Source: Seonamhaeicola aphaedonensis (GTDB lineage Bacteria > Bacteroidota > Bacteroidia > Flavobacteriales > Flavobacteriaceae). From it: a stretch of DNA of 64,000 nucleotides. Each line of letters opens with the position of its first letter. Positions within the stretch are counted from its first letter, which is position 1. The stretch is taken from positions 372,001 through 436,000 of the forward strand of contig NZ_QRDX01000001.1 in the NCBI RefSeq assembly GCF_003386195.1, read 5' to 3'. The translations under genes and the position numbers were made by a program. Shown here piece by piece: positions 1-11,683 of this stretch. Below the pieces are notes generated by a model. The model saw only the letters and a program-made list of their open reading frames with translations. It made no database searches and was not told where the DNA came from.

Positions 1-926
1 CTACTACCGTGAGGTTTCAAAATTTCAACATCAAAAGCATTACTTAAAAAACTTAATGCCGAAGTCGTATAATTTAAACCATAATCTGTTGATATATATA
101 TAAAATCATACCAAGCGTTACCACGCGATGCATCTCTTCTTGCCCCGTGTGCTACAATACGCTTTTGACTATTCCTTTTGGTAACAACCGTCGTGTAGTT
201 GGCGCCACCTTCAAAAAAAGCACCATTAGCATCCATCCAGGTTCTACCCTCATCGTCAGAGAATTCCATAGACCCATTACTTTTCTGATTTAAAAGTCTA
301 AAAGAACCATCTGGAAGATTCACCCCATTAAACTTATCACCCTCAAAACTTTTGGTGTGATTCCTCAATGACCATTTCACTGGAGCACCCTCATCAATTT
401 TATAAATATGACCTGCAAAAGACACAATATACATGTCCTCATTTATTGGGTCATATAGAGAACCGTCAGTTCTAAAACCCCCTTCGCTATAGCCAGGAGC
501 GGTTGTAGATGTCATGTGTAAATATTTCTGATCCCATGTTCCTGAAAGCGTACGATTGGCATAAAAATATTTTTCTGGTGGTGGCATTGTCATGCTCTGT
601 TGAGCCGATTTAAAATAAGCTTCAAAATCTTCTGAAGCACTAAATTTAAAACCTGTTTTTTCTTTGTTTAGGTACCAAACATTATAATCTGCCAAAGCCT
701 CTCCAGTTAAATTCTGAAAATTAAACGGTTTAGGCAATGCCAATTCATCCATAGCCATTTCATAGGCTATTTCCTCTGGAGTTTCTTCTTCATGGTGCTC
801 ATAATCGCCACCATAATCAGACTCCAAATATTCAGATTCTTGATTAAAAGAAGATTTGAAAATTAACGTAAATGCAACTAAAAATAGACCGATAAAAACC
901 AGCCTTAGCGTATTTTTTTTGTTCAT
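1..926 (-). CDS. BNR/Asp-box repeat protein, membrane-anchored or secreted (3' end cut by window edge)
   Basis: The frame is open from an ATG at 926 to the left edge, so only about 308 N-terminal residues are visible. Residues 1-27 are a basic start followed by a hydrophobic stretch with no lipobox cysteine, so a signal peptide or signal anchor. An acidic, His-containing low-complexity stretch follows (about residues 30-50). Two Asp-box motifs can be read: SDDEGRTW and STDYGLNY, the hallmark turn of BNR/sialidase-type beta-propellers. Propellers of this kind include sialidases and non-enzymatic binding proteins; no catalytic residues can be assigned from this part. It is transcribed in the same direction as the hydroxyproline operon but is separated from it by 278 bp, so it probably has its own promoter. 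Confidence 0.75.
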   Translation of the reverse strand, partial: MNKKNTLRLVFIGLFLVAFTLIFKSSFNQESEYLESDYGGDYEHHEEETPEEIAYEMAMDELALPKPFNFQNLTGEALADYNVWYLNKEKTGFKFSASEDFEAYFKSAQQSMTMPPPEKYFYANRTLSGTWDQKYLHMTSTTAPGYSEGGFRTDGSLYDPINEDMYIVSFAGHIYKIDEGAPVKWSLRNHTKSFEGDKFNGVNLPDGSFRLLNQKSNGSMEFSDDEGRTWMDANGAFFEGGANYTTVVTKRNSQKRIVAHGARRDASRGNAWYDFIYISTDYGLNYTTSALSFLSNAFDVEILKPHGS

Positions 927-1204
927 AATGCCTCTGTTAGTATGGAATTGATAAAATTAAACTAACTAAAGCCTAAAAACATTAACCAAACTACCCTAAA
1001 CATAGACAAAAACACTTTTTAAATAATCAAAGCATAATATCTACAATGGGAATTGTTAAGTACTCGCTGTAAACCAATAGCCACCTATTTAGTTTAATAT
1101 TCAATAAGTAAACATCAATTACAAAAAATAAAACGTATAAGAATCGCATTTAGAACGCAGAGTAAACGCACTTTAAAAACCAACCACACATACACAAAAA
1201 CACT
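927..1204. other. Intergenic region between the hydroxyproline operon and the BNR gene
   Basis: AT-rich 278 bp with no open frame of note and no clear hairpin terminator for the upstream operon. TAAACATA near 1002-1009 reads TATGTTTA on the minus strand, the same octamer as the proposed gldK -7 box, and could belong to a promoter for the BNR gene. No -33 partner at the usual spacing is evident. Confidence 0.3.
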
Positions 1205-2452
1205 CTAAAATATTCTATCTGGATTAAAGGCTTGTATATCTAATTCTGTTTTTATCTCTGAAATAATATCTGAAACTAATTTTCCTGTTGCAGGCCCTAA
1301 ACTCCAGCCCATCATGGCGTGTCCTGTTGCAATAGTTAAATTTTTATACTTTGAGGTTTTTCCAATGTAGGGTAAGCCATCTGGGGTACATGGGCGCAAG
1401 CCACATTTGGCTTGTGCCTTTTCTTCTGAAGTAATATAGAGTTGATTGTAATACGATGAACTTGCTTCTGCAATAGCATTTACACGCACGGGATTTACAG
1501 TATGATTAATCCCTGAAAATTCCATGGTGCCAGCAAAACGGGTAAAACCATTCATAGGTGTAACCGCAACTTTGGCCTCACATAAAATGGCAGGAATGGT
1601 AATATTGGTATCTCGATTCAAATTGATGCTGTAGCCTTTCCCAGCTTGTATGAGCAATTTTAAACCTAATTTTTTACTGATTTTAGGACTCCAACTACCA
1701 GCTGCCAACACAACCTCATCACATAATAATTGTCGGGTTTCTGTGATTACTTTTAAAATTTTTTGATTGTTTATGTCAACATCAACCACTTCTTCATTTT
1801 TTAAAATTGAAACTCCGTTTTTTTTCAAGTGAACAATCATTTCTTGCATGAAGTTATTTGGTGTCATGTGTGCATCAGAGTGGTAGTAAACCGCACCTTT
1901 AACATTTAAATTGGCTTTAGGCTCTAATTTCGAAACCTCAGTTTGAGACAAATGCTCAACCTTTAAACCCTCTTCTATACCCCGTTTACCTACTTCCCAT
2001 TCTTCCTCACCAACCTTATCGGTCTTGTAGTACATTAAAAGCCCTTTTCTTTCATAATGAAAATTAAACTCGTTTGATTGTTGTAAATCTTCATACAATT
2101 CCCTACCCAATAGATTGATATCAAGTAACGGTTTGATGGAGGCTTCAACTTTTAAAGGTGTAGCCGATTTTTTAAATGCCCATACCCATTTTAAAAAATC
2201 TATATCTAATCTTGGTTTTATATAGAGTGGACTTTTAGGATTAAACATCCATTTTAATCCTTTTGAAAGCATACCCGGAGATGCTAAGGAAATAAAATGA
2301 CTTGGTGTGATGTATCCCGCATTTACATAAGATGCACCCGCATCCATATTGGATTTATCAATGACCGTAACTTCATGACCTTCCTTTTTAAGGTAATAGG
2401 CAGAACATAAACCTATAATCCCTCCACCTACTACAATAACATTTTTCCCCAT
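1205..2452 (-). CDS. D-amino acid dehydrogenase-type flavoenzyme, probable cis-4-hydroxy-D-proline dehydrogenase
   Basis: 415 residues, the usual length of the DadA/DAO family. The N-terminus carries the FAD-binding Rossmann motif VVGGGIIG (residues 6-13) followed by the acidic ribose-binding end of strand 2 (TVIDKS). The C-terminal GLRPCTPDGLPYIG and TGHAMMGWSLGPATGKL segments are typical FAD-contacting motifs of this family. No signal peptide is seen, so it acts in the cytoplasm or at the inner membrane face. The family oxidises D-amino acids and passes electrons to the respiratory chain. Because it follows a hydroxyproline epimerase by 7 bp, I infer it oxidises cis-4-hydroxy-D-proline to 1-pyrroline-4-hydroxy-2-carboxylate. 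A general D-amino acid dehydrogenase is the alternative on sequence alone. It is the last gene of the operon. Confidence 0.85.
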   Translation of the reverse strand: MGKNVIVVGGGIIGLCSAYYLKKEGHEVTVIDKSNMDAGASYVNAGYITPSHFISLASPGMLSKGLKWMFNPKSPLYIKPRLDIDFLKWVWAFKKSATPLKVEASIKPLLDINLLGRELYEDLQQSNEFNFHYERKGLLMYYKTDKVGEEEWEVGKRGIEEGLKVEHLSQTEVSKLEPKANLNVKGAVYYHSDAHMTPNNFMQEMIVHLKKNGVSILKNEEVVDVDINNQKILKVITETRQLLCDEVVLAAGSWSPKISKKLGLKLLIQAGKGYSINLNRDTNITIPAILCEAKVAVTPMNGFTRFAGTMEFSGINHTVNPVRVNAIAEASSSYYNQLYITSEEKAQAKCGLRPCTPDGLPYIGKTSKYKNLTIATGHAMMGWSLGPATGKLVSDIISEIKTELDIQAFNPDRIF

Positions 2453-2459
2453 ATTAAAC

Positions 2460-3470
2460 CTAAATCACTTGAAACCCATGCGCGTATGGGTCGTCTTCAT
2501 CATCAATAATAATTGTGTTGTAACCATATATTTTTGCCCACCCTTTGATACTAGGGATTATTGCAGACCTTCCATTAATCCTGACTTCTTCTTCTACTCT
2601 ACCAATAAATTTACTCCCTATAAAACTTTCATGAATGAATTCTTCTCCCAATTTTAGCTTCCCTTTAGCATATAACTGCGCCATTCGAGCTGAAGTTCCT
2701 GTACCGCAAGGGCTTCTATCTATAGCTTTGTCTCCATAAAACACCGCATTTCTTCCAGAAGACCCAGGGTGTATAGGTGTCCCCGTCCATAATAAATGTG
2801 ATACATCCCGGATAGTGTCGTTTTCTGGATGAATAAATGTATTAGGATATTTTTGATTGATAGCCTGACGTATTACTTGTGAATACTGAATCAGTTTAGT
2901 CGCTGAAAAATCCTGAATGCCAGAAAAGTTACTTTGAGGATCAATAATGGCGTAAAAATTTCCACCATAGGCCACGTCAAAAGTAAGTTCACCTAATTCA
3001 GGGCATTCTATGGTCATACCTTCTCCAGCCAGATAACTTTTTACGTTGGTTAACCGTACCCAATCTACTTTATCTCCAGTTTGCTTATATTCAATTTCAA
3101 CCAAACCAGCAGGTGTTTCCATTTTAATTTTACCTGGTGTTTTAGGATTTATCAAACCCTCTTCAACAGCAATAGTAATCGTACCAATTGTACCATGACC
3201 ACACATGGGTAAACAACCAGAAGTTTCAATAAACAATACAGCAACATCATTTTCAGGATGGTGAGGCGGATACAAAATACTGCCACTCATCATGTCATGT
3301 CCACGTGGTTCAAACATCAAGCCCTTGCGAATCCAATCGAATTCCTTTAGGAAATGCTGACGTTTTTCACTCATATTGGCACCATGCAAATCGGGTCCAC
3401 CTTTTTTTATAACCCTTACAGGATTTCCACAGGTATGAGCATCAATGCAAACAAACGTGTTTCTTGCCAT
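2460..3470 (-). CDS. 4-hydroxyproline 2-epimerase (proline racemase family)
   Basis: 336 residues, normal for the proline racemase superfamily. Both catalytic cysteines are present: Cys90 in PMCGHGTIG and Cys255 in SPCGTGTSARMA. A Cys/Cys pair marks epimerases/racemases; the related trans-3-hydroxyproline dehydratases have a Thr at the second or Ser at the first position. It interconverts trans-4-hydroxy-L-proline and cis-4-hydroxy-D-proline without cofactor in the cytoplasm. The neighbours (D-amino acid dehydrogenase 7 bp downstream, 2-oxoglutarate semialdehyde dehydrogenase 17 bp upstream, DapA-like deaminase first in the operon) favour hydroxyproline over proline as substrate. Proline racemase is the remaining alternative. 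Confidence 0.9.
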   Translation of the reverse strand: MARNTFVCIDAHTCGNPVRVIKKGGPDLHGANMSEKRQHFLKEFDWIRKGLMFEPRGHDMMSGSILYPPHHPENDVAVLFIETSGCLPMCGHGTIGTITIAVEEGLINPKTPGKIKMETPAGLVEIEYKQTGDKVDWVRLTNVKSYLAGEGMTIECPELGELTFDVAYGGNFYAIIDPQSNFSGIQDFSATKLIQYSQVIRQAINQKYPNTFIHPENDTIRDVSHLLWTGTPIHPGSSGRNAVFYGDKAIDRSPCGTGTSARMAQLYAKGKLKLGEEFIHESFIGSKFIGRVEEEVRINGRSAIIPSIKGWAKIYGYNTIIIDDEDDPYAHGFQVI

Positions 3471-3487
3471 ATGTTAAAACATCAAAA

Positions 3488-5011
3488 TTATTTTAGGGCT
3501 TCGGGTAATAATTCCTTTGGAAAAGATTGATAACTCACAGGACGCACCCATCTTTTTATAGAATTTGTTCCTACAGCAGTAAATCTGGAGTCGGTAGATG
3601 CGGGATAAGGCCCTCCGTGCTGCATCGAAGAGCATACTTCTACACCAGTTGGCACACCATTGAAAATGATGCGTCCTACCCTATTCACTAAGGCATCAAC
3701 AATATCATGAAGACCAGAATATTCATCCTTTTCTGCAATAATAGTTCCTGTAAGTTGACCTTCAAGACTTTCAATTATTTTGATTAGTTCTGTCTCATTC
3801 TTAGCTTTTACAACCAGTGAAAAAGGTCCAAAAACTTCCTGTTGTAACTTTGGATTTTCTAAAAAGTCCTTCCCAGAAACACTTACAATTTGTGAAGGTG
3901 CGTAATTAGGTGCTACCTCAGATTCAATTTTAGCAATAATTTCTACACCTCTTTGAGATGAAACCTTTAGGCTATTTTGCATAAAACCTTCTTTTATATT
4001 AGGATGTAACATGCATTGAGCTTCGATAGTCACTGTTTTTTGAGCTAAGTCATCAATAAATTTCTGAGTGTTTTCATTATCAATCGTTAACAATAAACCA
4101 GGATTAGTACAAAATTGCCCAGTTCCTAAAGTAATAGAATTGGCGTATTGCGTTGCCAAAGCTTCAGAATGTTTTTCAATAGCTTTAGGTGTGATAACTA
4201 CCGGATTTATACTGCCCATTTCGGCAAAGACTGGTATGGGTTCTTTGCGTTTTGAAGCTAAATCGAACAACGCTCTTCCGCCTCTAACACTCCCTGTGAA
4301 GCCAACCGCTTTTACTTTTGGGTGTTTTACTAAAGCGGTACCAACCTCAATACTTTTTCCGTTTAAATTTGAAAACACACCGTTGGGCATTCCTGTATCT
4401 TTAGCAGCTTTGAGTAATGCTTTAGCCACCAACTCTCCAGTACCTGAATGCATTGGGTGCGACTTTACAATCACTGGACAACCTGCTGCTAAAGCGCTTG
4501 AAACATCTCCACCTGCGGTTGAAAATGCTAATGGAAAGTTACTAGCACCCAAAACTACTACAGGTCCAAGCGGGATAGACGTTCTTCTTAAATCTACTTT
4601 AGGCAAGGGTTTCCTTTCCGGGTCTGCAGCATCAAAACTATTATCTCGCCATTGTTCATCTAAAATAAGTTCCGCAAAAGAACGTAATTGAAAAATGGTT
4701 CTACCTCGTTCGCCAATAGCACGTCCTTCGGGTAGTCCAGATTCCAACATATACATGTCGATAAGCGTTTGGTCCAATACTAAAATTTCATCGGCGATGG
4801 CGTTTAAAAATTCGGCTCGTTTTACTCCTGATACTTTTCTGTATATTTTAAATGCATCCCAAGCTAAATTTACGGCTTCATCTATTTCATCTTCAGTCGC
4901 ATCAATAAACGCCGTATTGTTTTCAATGTTCAATTTTGGATTAACGGTTTTGTATGTTTTATCCCCTGAAGCTTTAGGCGTTTGCCCGATGTAGTTTTTT
5001 CCGGTAATCAT
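3488..5011 (-). CDS. 2-oxoglutarate semialdehyde (2,5-dioxovalerate) dehydrogenase
   Basis: 507 residues of the NAD(P)-dependent aldehyde dehydrogenase superfamily. Catalytic Cys301 lies in GQFCTNPG and the general-base Glu264 in FAEMGSINP; GFTGSVRGGR is the nucleotide-binding turn. The N-terminal MITGKNYIGQ start and the long C-terminal region with MQHGGPYPASTDSRF match the ketoglutarate semialdehyde dehydrogenase branch (Azospirillum type III). It oxidises 2-oxoglutarate semialdehyde to 2-oxoglutarate, the last step of hydroxyproline breakdown, feeding the TCA cycle. It is the second gene of the operon, 72 bp after the deaminase gene and 17 bp before the epimerase. The same reaction also ends pentose and glucarate pathways, but none of their other enzymes is nearby. 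Confidence 0.88.
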   Translation of the reverse strand: MITGKNYIGQTPKASGDKTYKTVNPKLNIENNTAFIDATEDEIDEAVNLAWDAFKIYRKVSGVKRAEFLNAIADEILVLDQTLIDMYMLESGLPEGRAIGERGRTIFQLRSFAELILDEQWRDNSFDAADPERKPLPKVDLRRTSIPLGPVVVLGASNFPLAFSTAGGDVSSALAAGCPVIVKSHPMHSGTGELVAKALLKAAKDTGMPNGVFSNLNGKSIEVGTALVKHPKVKAVGFTGSVRGGRALFDLASKRKEPIPVFAEMGSINPVVITPKAIEKHSEALATQYANSITLGTGQFCTNPGLLLTIDNENTQKFIDDLAQKTVTIEAQCMLHPNIKEGFMQNSLKVSSQRGVEIIAKIESEVAPNYAPSQIVSVSGKDFLENPKLQQEVFGPFSLVVKAKNETELIKIIESLEGQLTGTIIAEKDEYSGLHDIVDALVNRVGRIIFNGVPTGVEVCSSMQHGGPYPASTDSRFTAVGTNSIKRWVRPVSYQSFPKELLPEALK

Positions 5012-5083
5012 CTTTACTTATTTTTTTATTCTTTATCCAAATTTACTCGTTTACAAACTTCTTTTTTTGATAATTTAAAAGAA

Positions 5084-6040
5084 TCAACTTATTAAGTCCA
5101 ATGCTTCAAGTCTTTCATTTGCCAAAATATATCTTGCACGGACATCATCAATTTGCTGTTTATTTAATCTCTTACCAAAGGTACGCAGCCCTCCAGCAAC
5201 ATCATTATGGTGAATTCCCATAGCAAGTTTAAGATATTCCAAAAGCAGCGGCTGAGCATCCAGATACGATATGGAATTTAAAGCTTGAGAAATTTTATTT
5301 GCCTCAGCCCATTCTCCATTTAAAACATATTCCTGCATGGTAACACTTGCTTTTGGGAAGATATTACCTACACCTGTAATGCCACCACATGCTCCAGCAA
5401 GTCCTGCATATACAGTGACCGTATCTACTCCTGCCAAAACTTTTAAATCTTTATTCTCTAACATAAGAGTTTCAATAATTGAAACATCTATAGTCGATAT
5501 TTTAAGAGCAGTTACATTGGGAAGAACAGAAAGTCTTAAAAGAAGATTAGTTGAAAGTGAATGATAACCAGCTGCATCAGGATTGTTATAAGGCATAATT
5601 GTTACACCTACATCCTTTGCAGTTGCTTCAGAAAGTTCATAATATTCATACATTTTTTTTTCAGAAGGAACCGCCTTAGTTGTTGGTGGCATGACCATAA
5701 CTGTATCAACTCCAACTGTTCCAAGTCCTTCAATGATTTTGGCAAGTTCTTCCTTAGTTTCTGCCGAAGCTCCGCTGATTAACGGAACATTGTATTCTTT
5801 AGCAACCTCAGAAAGGGATTTAAGTAAAGAAAGACGCTGTTTGGTACTTAGGTAACTGTTCTCTCCCAGAGTACCAGAACCGACAAGTCCACTCATTCTG
5901 CTTCCTCCCTTTCCTTGAGATTTTAAAATACCTGCCGCCTGTTTTTGTGTTGTATCAAAGTCAATTTCGAGAGTGCCAGATTTTGACGCTTTCAACCATG
6001 TAAACACTGCAGGCATTACACCATCCCAATTAGATTTCAT
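5084..6040 (-). CDS. DapA-like aldolase/lyase, probable 1-pyrroline-4-hydroxy-2-carboxylate deaminase
   Basis: 318 residues of the dihydrodipicolinate synthase/N-acetylneuraminate lyase superfamily, a cytoplasmic TIM barrel. The GTLGE motif (substrate carboxylate-binding loop in this superfamily) and Schiff-base Lys180 in TALKIST are present. The DapA family contains several different lyases, so the fold alone does not give the substrate. As the first gene of an operon with hydroxyproline epimerase, D-amino acid dehydrogenase and ketoglutarate semialdehyde dehydrogenase, it fits the missing step: deamination and dehydration of 1-pyrroline-4-hydroxy-2-carboxylate to 2-oxoglutarate semialdehyde. 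It is divergently transcribed from an AraC regulator across 161 bp. Confidence 0.8.
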   Translation of the reverse strand: MKSNWDGVMPAVFTWLKASKSGTLEIDFDTTQKQAAGILKSQGKGGSRMSGLVGSGTLGENSYLSTKQRLSLLKSLSEVAKEYNVPLISGASAETKEELAKIIEGLGTVGVDTVMVMPPTTKAVPSEKKMYEYYELSEATAKDVGVTIMPYNNPDAAGYHSLSTNLLLRLSVLPNVTALKISTIDVSIIETLMLENKDLKVLAGVDTVTVYAGLAGACGGITGVGNIFPKASVTMQEYVLNGEWAEANKISQALNSISYLDAQPLLLEYLKLAMGIHHNDVAGGLRTFGKRLNKQQIDDVRARYILANERLEALDLIS

Positions 6041-6066
6041 CTTATTTTATTCTTATTATTGAATTC

Positions 6067-6099
6067 TAAAACTATATAAATATTACTAGTAACAGTACT
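6067..6099 (-). promoter_or_regulatory. Possible operator and promoter of the hydroxyproline operon
   Basis: The gap between the deaminase gene and the divergent AraC gene holds a perfect 10-bp palindrome, TTACTAGTAA (6083-6092), followed after one base by the 6-bp palindrome AGTACT (6094-6099). On the minus strand TAGTTTTA (6067-6074) resembles the Bacteroidetes -7 box TAnnTTTG, which places the palindromes over the -33 region. Binding by the adjacent AraC protein is inferred from position only. Confidence 0.3.
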
Positions 6100-6201
6100 A
6101 CTAAATTATTCATTCATAATATTATATTATCCATTTTTTCATATTATTTTTATATTTTGAGTATTATATATATGTTTTAGAGTAAAAATAGAAAATAAAC
6201 C

Positions 6202-7044
6202 ATGAAGGTTTTACCCTTTAAAATACCAAAACCTGAGTTAAATGCTGTTGTTTTTCAGGAAGATAAAGGTAAAACATTTTTCAACAAACTGCATCAGCAT
6301 GAGGAGATTCAAATTAGCTTAATCCTTTCGGGCGATGGCAATTTGATAGTTGGAGACACCATAAACAGGTATAAGGATGGTGATATTTTTGTGATAGGGA
6401 GTAATATTCCGCATGTATTTAATAGTGACACTCCGATGAAAATTCAATCAAGAATGTTCACGGTATTTTTCTCAAAACAGTTATTGGGTGATGCTTTCTT
6501 AGAGTTGAATGAACTTAGAGAAGTTTCCAATTTTTTTAAGCGTTCAGAATATGGATTCAAAATTAATTCAAAAAAAAGATGGGCTACCGATTTAATTCTA
6601 AAAACCGAAACTGCTACTCAACTAGAGCGCCTTATCATTTTAATCCAACTCTTAAAAGTTGGAAGCGAAGCTCGATATACACCGCTTTCTTCCTTCATTT
6701 ACAACAAGAATTACAACGACAATGAAGGTAATAGAATGCGTAATGTTTATGATTATACTATGAACCATTACAAAAACGCTATTACACTAAAAACTATTGC
6801 CAATGTGGCTAACATGACTAAAAACGCCTTTTGCAAATATTTTAAAAAACGTACCAATAAAACTTATGTTACTTTTTTAAACGAAATACGGGTGGAGCAT
6901 GCCACACGATTATTAGAAAAACAATCCGATTTAGCTATTGTTGAAATCGCTGAATTATCAGGTTTTCAAAATTTATCAAATTTTAACAGACAGTATAAAC
7001 GTGTAAAGGGCTATGCCCCTTCATATGTCAGGAAAAAAAATTAA
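6202..7044 (+). CDS. AraC-family transcriptional regulator of the hydroxyproline operon
   Basis: 280 residues. The N-terminal part (about 10-100) is a cupin-type sensor with HQHEEIQISLILSG and DGDIFVIGSNIPHVF. The C-terminal part (about 180-280) has the two helix-turn-helix units of AraC/XylS proteins; TLKTIANVANMTKNAFCKYFKKRT and IVEIAELSGFQNLSNFNRQYKRV are readable here in pieces as the two HTH units. It is divergent from the four hydroxyproline genes, which is the usual arrangement of an activator and its target. The stop codon overlaps the stop of the convergent sulfatase gene at 7041-7044. No terminator hairpin separates the two. Confidence 0.85.
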   Translation: MKVLPFKIPKPELNAVVFQEDKGKTFFNKLHQHEEIQISLILSGDGNLIVGDTINRYKDGDIFVIGSNIPHVFNSDTPMKIQSRMFTVFFSKQLLGDAFLELNELREVSNFFKRSEYGFKINSKKRWATDLILKTETATQLERLIILIQLLKVGSEARYTPLSSFIYNKNYNDNEGNRMRNVYDYTMNHYKNAITLKTIANVANMTKNAFCKYFKKRTNKTYVTFLNEIRVEHATRLLEKQSDLAIVEIAELSGFQNLSNFNRQYKRVKGYAPSYVRKKN

Positions 7045-8444
7045 TCTCTCTTATCTCGGTTTTTAAAGGCTGGACTCCAAATATCTTTGTAGTCTGGCTC
7101 CTTATTTTGCATGAGTTGTTTGTGAATGTGATAGGTTACATCCATCCAATCTCTTGCTTCACCCCACAAAGGAGACATTATGGTATTTTCCCAATTCTTA
7201 TATTCTAACAACATTTCTTTAAGCTGTACTTGATTAGAATCTGATATATCATTTGTTTCGCCTAAATCTGAAACTAAATCATAGAGAACTGAACCGTATC
7301 CTTCTAGCTGAATTAGTTTTGAATCACCCATTCTTACGGCGGATTCTTCTAATTTTCTCCAAAACAAACTCTCATGTGGGTTGCCAAGCTTTTCTCCTTT
7401 TAAATAAGGTAACAGGTTTTCACCATCTAATTCTAAAGTTTCTGGCTTTTCAATTTTAGAAGCGCTTAAAGACGTTGCGAAAATATCTAGCGAAGATGAT
7501 AAGCCATCAAAAGTTTTGTCGCCTTCAATCATTTTTGGCCAACTGATAACAAAAGGCACACGATGTCCGCCCTCAAACTTATTGCCTTTCCAGCCTTTCA
7601 GTGAGCCTGTTGAAGACTGATTATTATGTGCACCTCCATTATCGCTTAAAAAGTAGATTAAAGTATTATCTCTTTTTCCTAAGGTTTCGAGTTTTTTTAT
7701 GAGTTTACCAATGTTTTCGTCTAAACTCCATGTCATGGCTGCCAATTCTTTTCTCGGATGGTTACTAAACTTTTCTAAATCTTCATGTTTTGCATGCATA
7801 GGCGTATGCACAGCATTATATGCCAAATACATAAAAAATGGTTTATCACTACTTTCTTGTATATACTTAACTGATTGATCTCCCAATACATCAGTCATGT
7901 AACCTTCAAACACAACACGTTTCCCATTATGTTGAAGCATTTGTTCTTTTGAAGGATTTTCTAACGGAAAATAAGAACGACTGCCAACCAAAAAACCATA
8001 AAACTCATCAAAACCCCTATTATTGGGATGATCTGAAGCATCTTCACCCAAATGCCATTTTCCTAAAGCGTAAGTATTATAGCCATTTTTTTTAAAAATA
8101 TCTGCTATAGTGACAACATCATCACTAAGCCCAATACCACCAGTTCCATTGGCTTCAAATCCAAAACGCTGTTGATACTTTCCAGTAATTAATCCTGCTC
8201 TAGATGGGGCACAAACCGTGGCACTTACATGGGCATCGGTAAACACCACCCCACTTTTAGCTAAAGCATCAATATGTGGTGTTTGCAAATCGTTGCTACC
8301 CATAAAACCAAAATCTGCGTAACCAGCATCATCTACTAATATAACAATGACATTGGGCGGTTCATGTTTTGAAGTCTCTGTTTTTGATTTACACGCAAAA
8401 AGCAGTGGAAACATCAAAATACATATTGAGAAAAAGCGATTCAT
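7041..8444 (-). CDS. Lipoprotein sulfatase, type S1 (Cys-type formylglycine)
   Basis: 467 residues. Residues 1-18 form a lipoprotein signal peptide with lipid-accepting Cys18 (LLFAC). The metal-binding VDDAG motif (37-41) and the sulfatase signature with Cys78 (CAPSR) identify an alkaline phosphatase-fold sulfatase; Cys78 must be converted to formylglycine for activity. GKWHLG and LSDNGG are further family motifs for substrate and metal binding. It probably removes sulfate esters from sugar oligomers in the periplasm or on the cell surface. It is the last gene of the long PUL operon, 14 bp after the beta-galactosidase gene. The exact sulfate position cannot be told from sequence. Its 3' end overlaps the convergent AraC gene by three bases. 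Confidence 0.9.
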   Translation of the reverse strand: MNRFFSICILMFPLLFACKSKTETSKHEPPNVIVILVDDAGYADFGFMGSNDLQTPHIDALAKSGVVFTDAHVSATVCAPSRAGLITGKYQQRFGFEANGTGGIGLSDDVVTIADIFKKNGYNTYALGKWHLGEDASDHPNNRGFDEFYGFLVGSRSYFPLENPSKEQMLQHNGKRVVFEGYMTDVLGDQSVKYIQESSDKPFFMYLAYNAVHTPMHAKHEDLEKFSNHPRKELAAMTWSLDENIGKLIKKLETLGKRDNTLIYFLSDNGGAHNNQSSTGSLKGWKGNKFEGGHRVPFVISWPKMIEGDKTFDGLSSSLDIFATSLSASKIEKPETLELDGENLLPYLKGEKLGNPHESLFWRKLEESAVRMGDSKLIQLEGYGSVLYDLVSDLGETNDISDSNQVQLKEMLLEYKNWENTIMSPLWGEARDWMDVTYHIHKQLMQNKEPDYKDIWSPAFKNRDKRD

Positions 8445-8458
8445 TTATGAAAATAGGA

Positions 8459-11683
<3,225 letters not shown>

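Noticed and set aside
4068-4691. Long open frame antisense to the aldehyde dehydrogenase gene
   Set aside because: It lies wholly opposite a gene with intact catalytic motifs and its translation has no recognisable domain; it is a codon-bias shadow.
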